Shown: in pieces, positions 44,396 to 54,064 of the stretch | Layout: every line of letters begins with the position of its first letter | Numbering within the stretch: the first letter of the stretch is position 1 | Assembly (NCBI RefSeq): GCF_018613065.1 | Contig: NZ_JAGGQW010000050.1 | Coordinates: forward strand, 1 to 64,000 | From: Bacillus sp. ISL-7 | GTDB taxonomy: Bacteria; Bacillota; Bacilli; Bacillales_B; DSM-18226 | DNA length: 64,000 bases | Reading direction: 5' to 3' | The notes under the pieces: model-generated | Database searches by the model: none | What the model was told of the DNA's origin: nothing | The model's input: only the letters and a program-made list of their open reading frames with translations | Position numbers and translations under genes: made by a program

Positions 44396-45427
44396 CTAGA
44401 TACCCTTCTTTACTTGGTCTTGGTAGGCTGTTGATGTCCTTACCTCTACTGTTAGAGACCCATTTCTTACAATTGCCTTTAATATTAAAGGTACACCAGA
44501 TGTATTTTGAAATCTAAAATCTTTGCCGCCATAGGATACGGTAGCATCTCTTCCTTTTGGCACGTAACCGACCTTTAAGGAATGATGATGTTTTTCTACA
44601 TAAGTTACAGCTAGTTGATCGATTGCATTATACAAAGTAGAAGAAGTTTGGCAAATGCCTCCGCCATATCCTTCGACTAATTTCCCGTAATTAATCTCTG
44701 CTGCTTTTTGGTACCCGTGCCCCGCATCACTTGGGCCAACAGTCGTATTGAATGAGAAATAATCATTCGTTCCAAGGATGACATTATTTATCGCTTCTGC
44801 CGATAGTTCAATATTTTTCGTTCTCCCCACAACACCACTATTAAAATAAGTAGTATATGAGGCAATTACCACTTCATCTAAATGGGCCGCGTCTTCGTTT
44901 TTATATCCACTCGCATTAATATATAAAGGAATCTCTACATCGCCGCCTTTTTCAGAAGCCAGCATAATCTTTTCAGCCAATTCTTCTTCATCAAGAATTG
45001 TTTGAGGTGTTCCTTTGATCACCTGACCATTTCCATCCAGTTTATCAAGAACCATTCGTTTGTCGTACCCAGGTGTCGATTCAGTTCCCCGCGCTAATTC
45101 TCTAGTCAATTTAGCAATTTCAACTTTATAATTTTCAGGATTCGTTATATACCCTAAATCCTTCGTATTAAAAGTTTTTACCTTGTCTTTTGTGTTCGGA
45201 TCAATAATATTTACATATACAGGCCTTGCTTCTTCCAGTTTTCGTTCTTCTTCACGTTTCTTTGTTTCTGCCAGTTTTTTTTCTTCTTGTAATTTTTTCT
45301 CTATTACAATCTTTTGTTGAATTTCTGCTGCCTTTGCCTCTTTTTCTTTTGCGGTTTGTTCCGAACATCCAGTTCCTATTAAACAAACTGCTACTAAAAG
45401 TGAAATTACCCAATTTTGCTTCGCCAT
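44396..45427 (-). CDS. VanW-family lipoprotein
   Basis: This 343-residue exported lipoprotein has a signal peptide with lipobox LIGTGC (Cys21), a Lys/Glu coiled-coil (about 22-68), a middle domain, and a VanW domain from about 180 with NDYFSFNTTVGPSD, YGGGICQTSSTLYNAI and HHHSLKVGYVPKGRDATV. VanW-domain proteins are linked to cell wall peptidoglycan; the biochemical role is unknown. It is divergent from the LysM-deacetylase gene, also a cell wall protein. Confidence 0.92.
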   Translation of the reverse strand: MAKQNWVISLLVAVCLIGTGCSEQTAKEKEAKAAEIQQKIVIEKKLQEEKKLAETKKREEERKLEEARPVYVNIIDPNTKDKVKTFNTKDLGYITNPENYKVEIAKLTRELARGTESTPGYDKRMVLDKLDGNGQVIKGTPQTILDEEELAEKIMLASEKGGDVEIPLYINASGYKNEDAAHLDEVVIASYTTYFNSGVVGRTKNIELSAEAINNVILGTNDYFSFNTTVGPSDAGHGYQKAAEINYGKLVEGYGGGICQTSSTLYNAIDQLAVTYVEKHHHSLKVGYVPKGRDATVSYGGKDFRFQNTSGVPLILKAIVRNGSLTVEVRTSTAYQDQVKKGI

Positions 45428-45657
45428 TTTATCCTACTTGACCCCTTTTTTTATAGCTCTATGCCCTTTTATAAATAGTTAGACGATACCCAATGTATTT
45501 TGTTTCATATGACTCTCCTATTCTATTCCATTTTTATTTACAATTTCCTGCAAAAAAGTTGGAAATAATAATATAAAAATAATAAACAAAATGAAGTTTG
45601 TATAAATCGTAGGCTTTTTTTAAAGGTGCGTGGCATCTAAGCCCATTTCCTCATATG

Positions 45658-45663
45658 GTATAA
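45658..45663 (+). promoter_or_regulatory. -10 element before the LysM-deacetylase gene
   Basis: A TATAAT about 120 bases before the start codon; no convincing -35 is seen. The rest of the 360-base divergent gap holds no other recognisable signal. Confidence 0.35.
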
Positions 45664-45788
45664 TTAAAGCAGAAATCAATTATATATCAATACCACTTTA
45701 GTCCCCTCTTCGACTTCAGCACCAAATTATTCCTTGTACTAAACGATTTCTGCACCCTGGTCAGAACGAAAATTAAGGGGGAATTACC

Positions 45789-46955
45789 ATGACAGAAATC
45801 TTAATACTTGTTAGCATTCTTTTATTTTCAGTATCTCTTGTTTTAGGAGTAATTTCACATGCCCGTCGAACAAGAGGAAAAGGAATTTATTATACTCTCG
45901 CAACAATATGTTTGCTATGCGTTGTTTTCCTATTGTTTTTTCACGATAGGAACCTGCCTGCCCTTAGGAGTGGAGAAACAGTTGATTCTCCTAAAACAGA
46001 GATACCTTCAGGTTCCGGACAAAATAATGGAACCGATTCAGGAAATGAAAATCCACCCGACATTGTAAACCCTCCATCCGAAGAACCTGCAAAAGAAGAA
46101 CCTAATCAACCTAACCCTACTACTCCCGCACAAATTATTGTGGGTAATAACGAAACAGTTGACTACAAGGTCGTTAAAGGCGATACCTTATTCTCCATCG
46201 CCAAACGAGCAAATGTGACTGTAGAAAAAATAAAGCAATGGAACCGTCTCCCCTCCGATGTCATATATGTGGGTCAAATATTGAAGCTTTATGGGAAGAA
46301 TGTAGAGCCGGCACAACCTGCAGATCCACCAAAGCAGGATCCCCCACCTACAACAGCTTCATCTGTGATTATTTCAAACGGCAGCCTCCAGCAGAAAAAA
46401 ATCGCATTAACTTTTGATGCCGGTAGTGATGCAGTGGGCATTAGGATACTCGATGTGTTGAAAAAGTATAATGTCAAAGCCACCTTCTTCCTTACTGGTA
46501 AATGGGTTGTGAAATATCCAAACCTCGCCAAAAGAATTGCCGATGAAGGACATGATATAGGTAACCATTCTTATTCCCATCCGGACGCAGTAAAAACGAC
46601 AGCTAGTGCATTTAAAAAGGATATCATCAAAGCTGAAGAAGCAATCAAGAATGCAACGGGAAAATCACCCCAGCCTTATTTTCGCTTTCCATTCGGATCA
46701 TATAATTCATCCGCTCTTAAAATAGCTGGCGAAGCTGGGTACCCGTACAGCATCCAGTGGTCACTGGATACGATAGACTGGCAGCAGCCGGCTACTGGGG
46801 TAATCATCTCCCGGATTAAAACTGGAGCAAGCAACGGTGACATCATCCTCATGCATATCGGCGGAATAAATACCCCGGATGCTGTTAATCAAGTAATCCC
46901 ATGGCTAAGAGCCCAAGGGTACCAACTGGTTCCATTGAGCGACTTATTACAGTAA
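45789..46955 (+). CDS. LysM-containing polysaccharide deacetylase-like protein
   Basis: This 388-residue cell wall protein has two N-terminal membrane helices (about 3-23 and 35-52), an acidic Pro/Glu/Asn-rich linker, a LysM domain (about 125-167, YKVVKGDTLFSIAKRANV), another Pro-rich linker, and a NodB domain (about 205-388). NodB motif 1 reads TFDAGSD instead of TFDDGP, so the second Asp, a metal ligand, is replaced by Ala. The HSYSHPD metal motif, RFPFGSYN and a late ILMHI histidine are kept. It probably acts on peptidoglycan; activity is uncertain given the changed motif. AAGGGGG precedes the ATG. Confidence 0.9.
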   Translation: MTEILILVSILLFSVSLVLGVISHARRTRGKGIYYTLATICLLCVVFLLFFHDRNLPALRSGETVDSPKTEIPSGSGQNNGTDSGNENPPDIVNPPSEEPAKEEPNQPNPTTPAQIIVGNNETVDYKVVKGDTLFSIAKRANVTVEKIKQWNRLPSDVIYVGQILKLYGKNVEPAQPADPPKQDPPPTTASSVIISNGSLQQKKIALTFDAGSDAVGIRILDVLKKYNVKATFFLTGKWVVKYPNLAKRIADEGHDIGNHSYSHPDAVKTTASAFKKDIIKAEEAIKNATGKSPQPYFRFPFGSYNSSALKIAGEAGYPYSIQWSLDTIDWQQPATGVIISRIKTGASNGDIILMHIGGINTPDAVNQVIPWLRAQGYQLVPLSDLLQ

Positions 46956-46961
46956 AAAAAA

Positions 46962-47005
46962 TGGTGCCTGACACTCCATTCGTAAATGTTCCGGTGTCAG
47001 GCACT
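46962..47005 (-). terminator. GTGCCTGACAC hairpin, terminator of aspA
   Basis: GGTGCCTGACAC and GTGTCAGGCAC form an 11-bp stem around a loop of about 19 bases; the minus strand continues with eight T residues. The same GGTGTCAGGCACC core occurs inside the secreted protein gene at 3969-3981. Confidence 0.8.
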
Positions 47006-47042
47006 CCTTATTTAAAAGAATAATATTTTTGTAAAAAGAACT

Positions 47043-48461
47043 TTAATCTTTTTCTAAAAGAGCAGCACCTGCGATTCCCGGTTTGGTCATTTCATATATA
47101 TTCAAAATAAGATCTAATTCTTCTTCGCTTAGGACATCATATTTCAGGCATAATTCACGAACAGACTTGCCAGTTAAAGTAGCTTCTCTAGCGATTCTCG
47201 CTGCCACTTCATAACCAAGGTGTGGATTAACCGCTGTAATAATACCTACGCTTTTTTCAACATTCTCTTTTAAGCGAGCCTCATTAGCTTCAATCCCTAC
47301 AAGACAATGATCCGTAAATGATCGGAATCCGTTGTTCATAATACTAATAGATTGAAGTAGGTTAAAGACTAATACAGGTTCCATGACGTTCAATTCAAGC
47401 TGGCCTGCTTCTGAAGCTAGACAAATGGTATGATCGTTTCCAATCACCTGAAAGGCGATTTGATTAATCAGTTCCGGCATAACAGGGTTTACTTTTCCAG
47501 GCATGATCGAAGATCCTGGCTGACGGGCTGGAAGGGAAATCTCAGCAAGGCCTGCACGAGGACCTGATGCCATTAACCGAAGGTCATTAGCGATTTTAGA
47601 CATGTTCATCATACACACCTTTAAAGCTGCTGAAACTTCGGTATAAGCATCCGTATTTTGCGTAGCATCAACCAAATGTTCTGCATTGACCAACGGTAAT
47701 CCACTGATTTCTGTAAGCTGTTTAACCACATCTAGTATATATTTTGGGTCTGCATTTAATCCTGTTCCAACTGCTGTTGCTCCCATGTTCACTTCATATA
47801 AATTCCCCCGTGAAAGATGGACCCGTTTAATATCCCGTTCAAGCACTCGAGAGTAAGCCTCAAATTCCTGACCTAATCGAATCGGAACGGCATCCTGAAG
47901 ATGGGTCCGACCCATTTTAATAACGTTTTCAAATTGCTTAGCTTTATCCTTAAAGACCTTAAGCATATCCTGCATAGTCGCTAGCAATTTTTCAAGTAAT
48001 CTGAGTGTTGCTATATGAATAGCTGTAGGAAATACATCATTCGTTGATTGCGACATATTAACATGTGTATTGGGACTTAAATGCATATAAGCACCTTTTT
48101 CATGACCGAGTAATTCTAGTGCACGGTTGGCAATCACTTCATTAGCGTTCATATTCATTGATGTCCCTGCTCCACCTTGGATCGGGTCAACGATAAACTG
48201 ATTGTTCCATTTACCTTCAATCATTTCATCAGCTGCTTGGCTAATAACGTTGCCAAGTCCACTATACAGCCTCTTCGTATTCATATTGGCAATTGCAGCC
48301 GCTTTTTTAACCATCGCAAGCGCTATTATTAAATCTTCATGAATTCGATAACCTGTAATTGGAAAATTTTCAACTGCCCTAAGTGTTTGAATACCATAGT
48401 AAGCATCTGTTGGTATTTCTTTTTTTCCTAAGTAGTCTTGTTCAATTCTTTTAGTGTCCAT
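47043..48461 (-). CDS. aspA: Aspartate ammonia-lyase
   Basis: This cytosolic homotetramer converts L-aspartate to fumarate and ammonia. The 472 residues show the fumarase/aspartase family regions TNDVFPTAIH, GRTHLQDAVPIRLGQEF and the GSSIMPGKVNPVMPE signature loop (near 320) with the catalytic Ser. The overall match favours aspartase over fumarase. It lies 42 bases after a MarR-type regulator on the same strand, likely one transcript. Confidence 0.93.
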   Translation of the reverse strand: MDTKRIEQDYLGKKEIPTDAYYGIQTLRAVENFPITGYRIHEDLIIALAMVKKAAAIANMNTKRLYSGLGNVISQAADEMIEGKWNNQFIVDPIQGGAGTSMNMNANEVIANRALELLGHEKGAYMHLSPNTHVNMSQSTNDVFPTAIHIATLRLLEKLLATMQDMLKVFKDKAKQFENVIKMGRTHLQDAVPIRLGQEFEAYSRVLERDIKRVHLSRGNLYEVNMGATAVGTGLNADPKYILDVVKQLTEISGLPLVNAEHLVDATQNTDAYTEVSAALKVCMMNMSKIANDLRLMASGPRAGLAEISLPARQPGSSIMPGKVNPVMPELINQIAFQVIGNDHTICLASEAGQLELNVMEPVLVFNLLQSISIMNNGFRSFTDHCLVGIEANEARLKENVEKSVGIITAVNPHLGYEVAARIAREATLTGKSVRELCLKYDVLSEEELDLILNIYEMTKPGIAGAALLEKD

Positions 48462-48503
48462 AATTATCTTCTCCTACCCTTTATAAAAAACAGTTATAAA
48501 AAT

Positions 48504-48929
48504 TTAGGTATTAAATGACTGATTGAATTTTTCCAAAAGTATCCCGAATAATTTGCGTTCCTCATCAGTCCAGTCTTCTAATAGTTCGGTAATTCGCTTC
48601 AAACGTGCCTGTTTATAATCGAATAATTCATTTGTACCCTGTTCAGTTAACTGAAGAGTGTAAGCTCTCCCATCCAATGGATCGGGAATTCTATACAAAT
48701 AACCTTTATGCTCTAAAGCTGCTGCCTGTCTACTGACTGTAGATATATCTAGCTTGAATTCCTCCGCCAAAACTTTAACCCCCACTGCCCCCTTCGATTT
48801 GATGCGGCGAAGGATTAAATAGGCAGATCTATCAAGATTCCCGAATTTTTTATTGTTCGAAATTGAAGTAGTTCGGCGAATCAGAATTGCTAGTTCAAGT
48901 TCGATCATTTCTAATGAATGTTCATCCAT
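48504..48929 (-). CDS. MarR-family transcriptional regulator
   Basis: This 141-residue winged-helix regulator shows the recognition region EEFKLDISTVSRQAAALEHKGYLYR and wing DPLDGRAYTLQLTEQG. It sits between aspA (downstream, same strand) and a divergent MFS transporter gene, so it probably controls the transporter and possibly aspA. A palindrome on the transporter promoter is a candidate site. Confidence 0.92.
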   Translation of the reverse strand: MDEHSLEMIELELAILIRRTTSISNNKKFGNLDRSAYLILRRIKSKGAVGVKVLAEEFKLDISTVSRQAAALEHKGYLYRIPDPLDGRAYTLQLTEQGTNELFDYKQARLKRITELLEDWTDEERKLFGILLEKFNQSFNT

Positions 48930-49032
48930 TTCTTTCCTTCCTCACTGTCAACCTTATTTCATATAACAAATATGATAACATATGTACTCTATGATATGTA
49001 ATCTCAACCTTACATTTATTGCAAAAGCACTA

Positions 49033-49065
49033 TTGACGCAGTGGAAATTGATTGTATAATACAAT
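49033..49065 (+). promoter_or_regulatory. MFS promoter with MarR operator candidate
   Basis: TTGACG (49033-49038) and TATAAT (49055-49060) are 16 bases apart. ATTGTATAATACAAT (49051-49065) is a perfect 15-bp palindrome covering the -10, a position for repression. Confidence 0.65.
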
Positions 49066-49127
49066 TATATACTTTCATCATACAACTAATTCAAAAGGAT
49101 GGAAACAAAAATACAGGGGGAAATTAG

Positions 49128-50372
49128 ATGTCACCAAGATCAGAATCTAAATTAACAATGCAGCCACACAAATCGGAGGCAATCGGTAAAAAGGTTGGTT
49201 TACTTACCCAGCCAAAAGCAGTTTGGGCTGTTTTTTTTGCAAGTATTATCGCGTTCATGGGGTTGGGTCTTGTTGATCCTATTTTACCGGCAATCGCCGA
49301 ACAATTAAATGCCACACAAACTGAAGTAACCTTACTATTCACCAGCTATAATGCCGTTATGGCAGTTGCCATGCTTATTACTGGGGTAATCTCAACAAGG
49401 CTTGGCATCAAATGGACGTTACTTTCTGGAATCGTAATCATTGCGGTATTTTCGGCACTTGGCGGTATTTCAAATGGTATTTGGACACTCGTTGGGCTTC
49501 GAGGCGGCTGGGGCCTTGGAAATGCACTGTTTGTTGCAACGGCTTTATCTGCGATCGTTTCCCTCTCAAATAGTGGAACGGCAAAAGCAATCATTTTATA
49601 CGAAGCTGCAATCGGACTAGGGATTTCAGTTGGCCCGCTACTTGGCGGTTGGCTTGGCGCGATGTCATGGCGTGGCCCGTTTCTTGGGGTCGCCACCTTG
49701 ATGGTTATTGCCTTTATTGGCCTTTTAATCCTAATGCCAAAAGCAACTGCTCAAAATGCGGTAAAAGCTCGCACTTCATTATTAGACCCATTTCGCGCTT
49801 TAAAGCATCGTTCACTGTTAGTGTTCGGTATTGCAGCTGCCCTTTACAATTTTGGCTTCTTCACCTTGCTGGCATATGCACCTTTCGTTATGGGCTTGGA
49901 TGAACACGGATTAGGCTTCGTATTTCTTGGCTGGGGTATCCTACTGGCTGTCACCTCTGTATTTATGGCTCCAAAACTTTCCGAATGGTTTGGAACCATA
50001 AAATCGATGTGTATGATGTTAATCTTGTTTGCTCTCCTTTTGGTTTCAATGGGTATATGGACATCAACCCAGTGGGTGATCATTGCCGCTGTTATCCTAG
50101 CAGGTGCGTTATTAGGAAATAACAATACACTCATCACTACAGCCGTGATGAATGCTGCCCCCGTTGAACGATCAACGGCCTCTGCTGCATATAGCTTTCT
50201 CCGTTTTATTGGAGGAGCGATTGCTCCCTTTACTGCCGGAAAACTTGCCGAAATTTATAATCCAAGTGTTCCTTTTCTTGTTGGAGCAGGGTTTGTCATC
50301 GTTTCGGTCCTTTTTATCTGGGTTAATAATAAACATGTGAAGCATGTAGATGATATTGGTTTAGGCCACTAA
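49128..50372 (+). CDS. MFS drug/metabolite efflux transporter (DHA1 type)
   Basis: This 414-residue membrane protein has twelve helices. It shows MFS motif A-like ITGVISTRLGIKWTLL after helix 2, and motif C-like IGLGISVGPLLGGWLG in helix 5, the marker of drug:proton antiporters. The ATG follows GGGGG. It is divergent from a MarR regulator, the usual arrangement for an inducible efflux pump. The substrate is unknown. Confidence 0.92.
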   Translation: MSPRSESKLTMQPHKSEAIGKKVGLLTQPKAVWAVFFASIIAFMGLGLVDPILPAIAEQLNATQTEVTLLFTSYNAVMAVAMLITGVISTRLGIKWTLLSGIVIIAVFSALGGISNGIWTLVGLRGGWGLGNALFVATALSAIVSLSNSGTAKAIILYEAAIGLGISVGPLLGGWLGAMSWRGPFLGVATLMVIAFIGLLILMPKATAQNAVKARTSLLDPFRALKHRSLLVFGIAAALYNFGFFTLLAYAPFVMGLDEHGLGFVFLGWGILLAVTSVFMAPKLSEWFGTIKSMCMMLILFALLLVSMGIWTSTQWVIIAAVILAGALLGNNNTLITTAVMNAAPVERSTASAAYSFLRFIGGAIAPFTAGKLAEIYNPSVPFLVGAGFVIVSVLFIWVNNKHVKHVDDIGLGH

Positions 50373-50382
50373 TACTAGTTGA

Positions 50383-50416
50383 AGGATCTGTGATTCATTT
50401 GCAGATCCTTTTATTT
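50383..50416. terminator. Bidirectional terminator
   Basis: AAGGATCTG and CAGATCCTT form a 9-bp stem followed by TTATTTATT, between the convergent MFS and YitT-family genes. Confidence 0.85.
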
Positions 50417-50420
50417 ATTG

Positions 50421-51305
50421 TTAGTGAATATTCTTTTTCTTAAATCGGCCTCCTCGGACTTCTGAAATGTCTGCTATAGCTAAAAAGGCTGTTGGATCAA
50501 TATCCTCTACAATTGTGGTTAATTTAGATTCTTCCAACCTCGTGATAATACTGAAAATGACCTTCTTGCTATCTCCAGTAAAAGCACCTTGACCCTTAAT
50601 GTAAGTTACCCCTCTTCCCAGTCGGGCATTGATAGCATTTCCAATTTCTTCTGCTTCATCACTAATAATCCAAACAGATTTGGACTCTTCTAATCCTGCA
50701 ACAACAGAATCTATCGCTTTAGATGCAATAACATAGGCTAACAAGGAGTACATTGCCCGGTCCCAACTAAACACAAAACCGGCAGCTCCTAAGATAAAGA
50801 TATTGATAAACATGATGATCTGGCCAACTGAAAATGGGACCTTTTTAGTGATCACAAGTGCCAATATTTCTGTCCCGTCTAACGCTCCGCCATTTCGGAT
50901 GACGATTCCTACACCCATACCCAGAATCATCCCTCCAAAAACAGTAGCAAGGAGAATATCATCAGTAAAAGCTGGAATCGGGTGGAAAAATGATACAAAA
51001 ATAGATAAAACGATTATTCCATAAACAGTAGAAAATGCAAAGGTTTTCCCCATCTGTTTATATCCCATATAAACAAAAGGTAAGTTTAATATGAAGATGA
51101 AGATCCCTAATTTCCATCCAATTATATGGGCAAGCATAATTGAAATACCTGTAATGCCGCCATCAATAACATGATTAGGAACTAGAAAAATTTCTAACCC
51201 GGTAGCCATAAGAATGGCTCCGATTGTAATAGCGATGGTTCGAAGAATAACTTTTCGAAGTGGTAACTTGCGGTGTTGAATTTTTTCATTCATAAGTTCT
51301 GTCAC
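50421..51305 (-). CDS. YitT-family membrane protein
   Basis: The 294 residues comprise five or six helices (about 20-200) of the YitT/DUF161 type, including FLVPNHVIDGGITGISIML and GGALDGTEILALV, and a C-terminal DUF2179 domain (about 215-285). Family members are abundant in Bacillus; their transport role is unproven. The start is GTG at 51305 or ATG at 51293; neither has a clear ribosome binding site. Confidence 0.9.
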   Translation of the reverse strand: MTELMNEKIQHRKLPLRKVILRTIAITIGAILMATGLEIFLVPNHVIDGGITGISIMLAHIIGWKLGIFIFILNLPFVYMGYKQMGKTFAFSTVYGIIVLSIFVSFFHPIPAFTDDILLATVFGGMILGMGVGIVIRNGGALDGTEILALVITKKVPFSVGQIIMFINIFILGAAGFVFSWDRAMYSLLAYVIASKAIDSVVAGLEESKSVWIISDEAEEIGNAINARLGRGVTYIKGQGAFTGDSKKVIFSIITRLEESKLTTIVEDIDPTAFLAIADISEVRGGRFKKKNIH

Positions 51306-51409
51306 ATAATCACATCTTTTTCGTTAGATTTTACCATTTTATTATCCCCTGCTTTAGCCTCTCTTCTATTAGATTTATTTATGTAAGAGATATTTACATT
51401 TACACCTTT

Positions 51410-51449
51410 ATTATAACATTTATCCTATTAAAAAGTGAACTTTAGTTCA
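51410..51449 (-). promoter_or_regulatory. YitT-family gene promoter with palindromic operator
   Basis: TATAAT (51415-51410) and TTCACT are 18 bases apart on the minus strand. TGAACTAAAGTTCA (51449-51436), a palindrome with 6-bp arms, overlaps the -35. Confidence 0.55.
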
Positions 51450-51487
51450 TGTTTTGAGATCATTTATATAATTTGATTCCAAAGAAA

Positions 51488-51516
51488 TAGCTAATAATCC
51501 ATTGGACTATTAGCTA
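51488..51516 (-). terminator. Terminator of the sulfate assimilation operon
   Basis: TAGCTAATA and TATTAGCTA, with an inner TCC/GGA pairing, form a strong stem about 30 bases after the sirB stop; the following T run is weak. Confidence 0.7.
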
Positions 51517-51544
51517 ATGTGCATTTACAATAATCAGAGTATTT

Positions 51545-52270
51545 TTAACATTCTGCAACCCGCTCAATGATGATATCCTCAATGACTCGATGTTTGCTAA
51601 GCGAACCTATGTGGATAATTTGCTGACCTAGATTTTGTCTCATGCTGACCTTTTGATCGACTTCCTTTAAAAGTAGACCGGAAAATAATAAATAAGGAAC
51701 AACGATTATTTTTCCAGTTGATTTTTTGGAAATAACCTCAAGACCTACTGGGAACTTGGGCTCAGCAGCAGCCAAATAACAAACAGAAACAAGTTTCGTC
51801 CTAAGGCGTTCCTGAATCCCTTCAGATATCTGTGCGAAGGCAGTGTGAATGCTCAGGTCACTGCTTCCTCTTCCAACAATTAAAATGGAATCCTCCGAAG
51901 ATAAATCTACGACAGTGTTCCTAACGAGTTCAGCAATTCCATCGAGAATCCTCCCCTGGACACCAAAAGGATTCCTTATTTTCACTTCGATATTCGGAAA
52001 CCGCTTCTGAAGAGAAGTCAGTGCTTGAGGAATATCTTCTTTAATGTGACCTGCTGACAACAAGAACAGGGGAATGACTGTAATTTCCGTCGCTCCCCTA
52101 ATCACACAGCGCCGAAAGCCTTCCTCAATACTTGGTTCGGTCAACTCTAGAAAGCTCATTTCCTGAATGGAAACATCAATTCGTTCCATTACTCTATGTA
52201 TGAAGGAATTTGCTTCTGCTGCTCCTTCTTTTGAGCGTGTGCCGTGGCCAATGTAAAGAATCCCTCTCAT
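51545..52270 (-). CDS. sirB: Sirohydrochlorin ferrochelatase (CbiX/SirB)
   Basis: This 241-residue chelatase inserts Fe2+ into sirohydrochlorin to make sirohaem, the cofactor of sulfite and nitrite reductases. Two CbiX-like halves are present, with metal-binding His in GHGTRS near the N-terminus and in LSAGHIKEDIP (near 75). The ATG at 52270 follows AAAGGAG. It corresponds to YlnE of the B. subtilis cysH operon and is the last gene here; ylnD and ylnF equivalents are absent. Confidence 0.9.
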   Translation of the reverse strand: MRGILYIGHGTRSKEGAAEANSFIHRVMERIDVSIQEMSFLELTEPSIEEGFRRCVIRGATEITVIPLFLLSAGHIKEDIPQALTSLQKRFPNIEVKIRNPFGVQGRILDGIAELVRNTVVDLSSEDSILIVGRGSSDLSIHTAFAQISEGIQERLRTKLVSVCYLAAAEPKFPVGLEVISKKSTGKIIVVPYLLFSGLLLKEVDQKVSMRQNLGQQIIHIGSLSKHRVIEDIIIERVAEC

Positions 52271-52294
52271 TCTCGCTGCTCCTTTATTCATCAT

Positions 52295-52894
52295 TTAGAT
52301 AATTTTTTTATCTCTTAAATAAGCAAAGACTTGTTCCACTGCCTCTTCCACACTTACCTGATCAGATCGGAGGGTGATTTCCGGTTGTTCTGGCGCTTCA
52401 TAAGGTGAATCAATTCCCGTGAAATCTTTAATTTCGCCACGACGCGCTTTCGCATAGAGTTGCTTGGGATCGCGACGTTCACATTCCTCGATTGGACATT
52501 GGACAAAAACTTCAATAAATTCACCGTCTTCAAATAAAGCCCGCACTTGCGCACGATCAGAGCGAAATGGTGAAATAAAGGCGGTGGTCACCACTTTGCC
52601 GCTGTCGACAAACAACTTGGCAACTTCGCCAATTCTTCGGATATTTTCAGTTCGGTCATAATCGGAAAAACCAAGATCCTTGTTTAAACCGTGGCGAATA
52701 TTATCACCATCGAGGACATATTCATTGATCCCCTGACGGAACAATTCGTTCGATACAGCATTTGCGATAGTTGATTTTCCCGATCCTGAGAGTCCCGTAA
52801 ACCAGAGTACACAGCTTCCGTGACCATTTTTTTCACGCCGAATTTTTTTGGAAATAGATGTTTCATGCCAAGTAATATTCGTTGGTTTAGACAT
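52295..52894 (-). CDS. cysC: Adenylyl-sulfate kinase CysC
   Basis: This cytosolic kinase phosphorylates APS to PAPS with ATP. The 199 residues have Walker [10 protein letters not shown] (34-42), the [15 protein letters not shown] substrate region and the [21 protein letters not shown] region. It lies 16 bases after sat in the operon. PAPS can be reduced or used for sulfation; the adjoining CysH looks APS-type by its cysteines. Confidence 0.95.
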   Translation of the reverse strand: MSKPTNITWHETSISKKIRREKNGHGSCVLWFTGLSGSGKSTIANAVSNELFRQGINEYVLDGDNIRHGLNKDLGFSDYDRTENIRRIGEVAKLFVDSGKVVTTAFISPFRSDRAQVRALFEDGEFIEVFVQCPIEECERRDPKQLYAKARRGEIKDFTGIDSPYEAPEQPEITLRSDQVSVEEAVEQVFAYLRDKKII

Positions 52895-52910
52895 TGATTT
52901 ATTTTCCTCC

Positions 52911-54059
52911 TTACACGGTTGCTTTTTCTTTCATTCCCTCGATTAACACTTCAACAACTTCTTTGCGGCTGAAGGTAGCCGGTGGAAGTACTCCTGCTCG
53001 CAGCATCTCTCTTACCTTTGTTCCAGAAAGAATCACTCTGTCTTCCTTGCTATGCGGACAAGTTTTATCAGAAGCCATTCCTTCGCATTTATTGCAGTAG
53101 AAGCTGTGTTCAAAGAACAAAGGCTTGATACCAAGTTCTTCTTCTGTGAAATTACTGAAAATATGCTGGGCATCGTAAGTTCCGTAATAGTTTCCAACTC
53201 CTGCGTGGTCACGACCAACAATAAAATGAGTGCAGCCAAAGTTTTTACGGGCAAGTGCATGGAAAATGGCTTCCCTTGGTCCTGCATATCGCATAGCTGC
53301 TGGATATACACCAAGTTGAACTCGTTCGCTAGGATAATAATTCTCAAGTAAAACGCGGTAACTTTTCAAACGGACATCCGCAGGGACATCATCTGACTTT
53401 GTTTCGCCTACAAGCGGGTTGACGAACAAGCCATCGACTGTTTCAAGGGCAGCTTTTTGAATGTACTCATGTGCACGATGAATAGGATTTCTTGTTTGGA
53501 AACCTACAACAGTCTTCCAGCCCTTTTCTTCAAAAATAGCCCGTGTTTCCTTCGGTTCAAACCACACATCACCGAATACTCCTTTTTCGGCTTTTTTTAC
53601 GAGTACAACTTCCCCAGCAACGTAAACAGGTCCTCTTTCGTAAAGCCGTTTCACACCAGGGTGGGCAAGTTCTTCTGTTTTATATACTTCAAGTGCTTCT
53701 TTATCTAAATCAGGTTCATACCATTCTGAAACCCTAATAACACCATAGACTTCCTTGTTAAATGAAAGTTTGTACTCTTCTCCTTCCACAAGTGTTTCAG
53801 CAACACCGTAAGATACGGGTAAGGTTACAGGGATAGACCAGATGGTATTGTCTGCTAAACGCATATTGCTCACGACAGATTCATAGTCTTTTTGTCCAAG
53901 AAAGCCCTTTAAAGGACTGAATAATCCGATACCAATTAATTCTAAGTCACTTAATGCAATCGCATCAATTTCAATTTCCTTTTCGATAGTGGTTAGATCG
54001 TAATTGGGGTCGAATGCTTGAATAAGTTTTCCTCCATGAGGTTTTGGTAAGTATGACAT
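52911..54059 (-). CDS. sat: Sulfate adenylyltransferase Sat
   Basis: This enzyme makes APS from sulfate and ATP in the cytosol. The 382 residues have the monofunctional Sat layout: a PUA-like N-terminal domain, then the catalytic domain with [23 protein letters not shown] and the C-terminal Cys/His cluster [16 protein letters not shown]. The ATG at 54059 follows GAAAGG; a TTG three codons earlier is less likely. The gene starts five bases after the cysP stop. Confidence 0.96.
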   Translation of the reverse strand: MSYLPKPHGGKLIQAFDPNYDLTTIEKEIEIDAIALSDLELIGIGLFSPLKGFLGQKDYESVVSNMRLADNTIWSIPVTLPVSYGVAETLVEGEEYKLSFNKEVYGVIRVSEWYEPDLDKEALEVYKTEELAHPGVKRLYERGPVYVAGEVVLVKKAEKGVFGDVWFEPKETRAIFEEKGWKTVVGFQTRNPIHRAHEYIQKAALETVDGLFVNPLVGETKSDDVPADVRLKSYRVLLENYYPSERVQLGVYPAAMRYAGPREAIFHALARKNFGCTHFIVGRDHAGVGNYYGTYDAQHIFSNFTEEELGIKPLFFEHSFYCNKCEGMASDKTCPHSKEDRVILSGTKVREMLRAGVLPPATFSRKEVVEVLIEGMKEKATV

Positions 54060-54064
54060 TTTGA

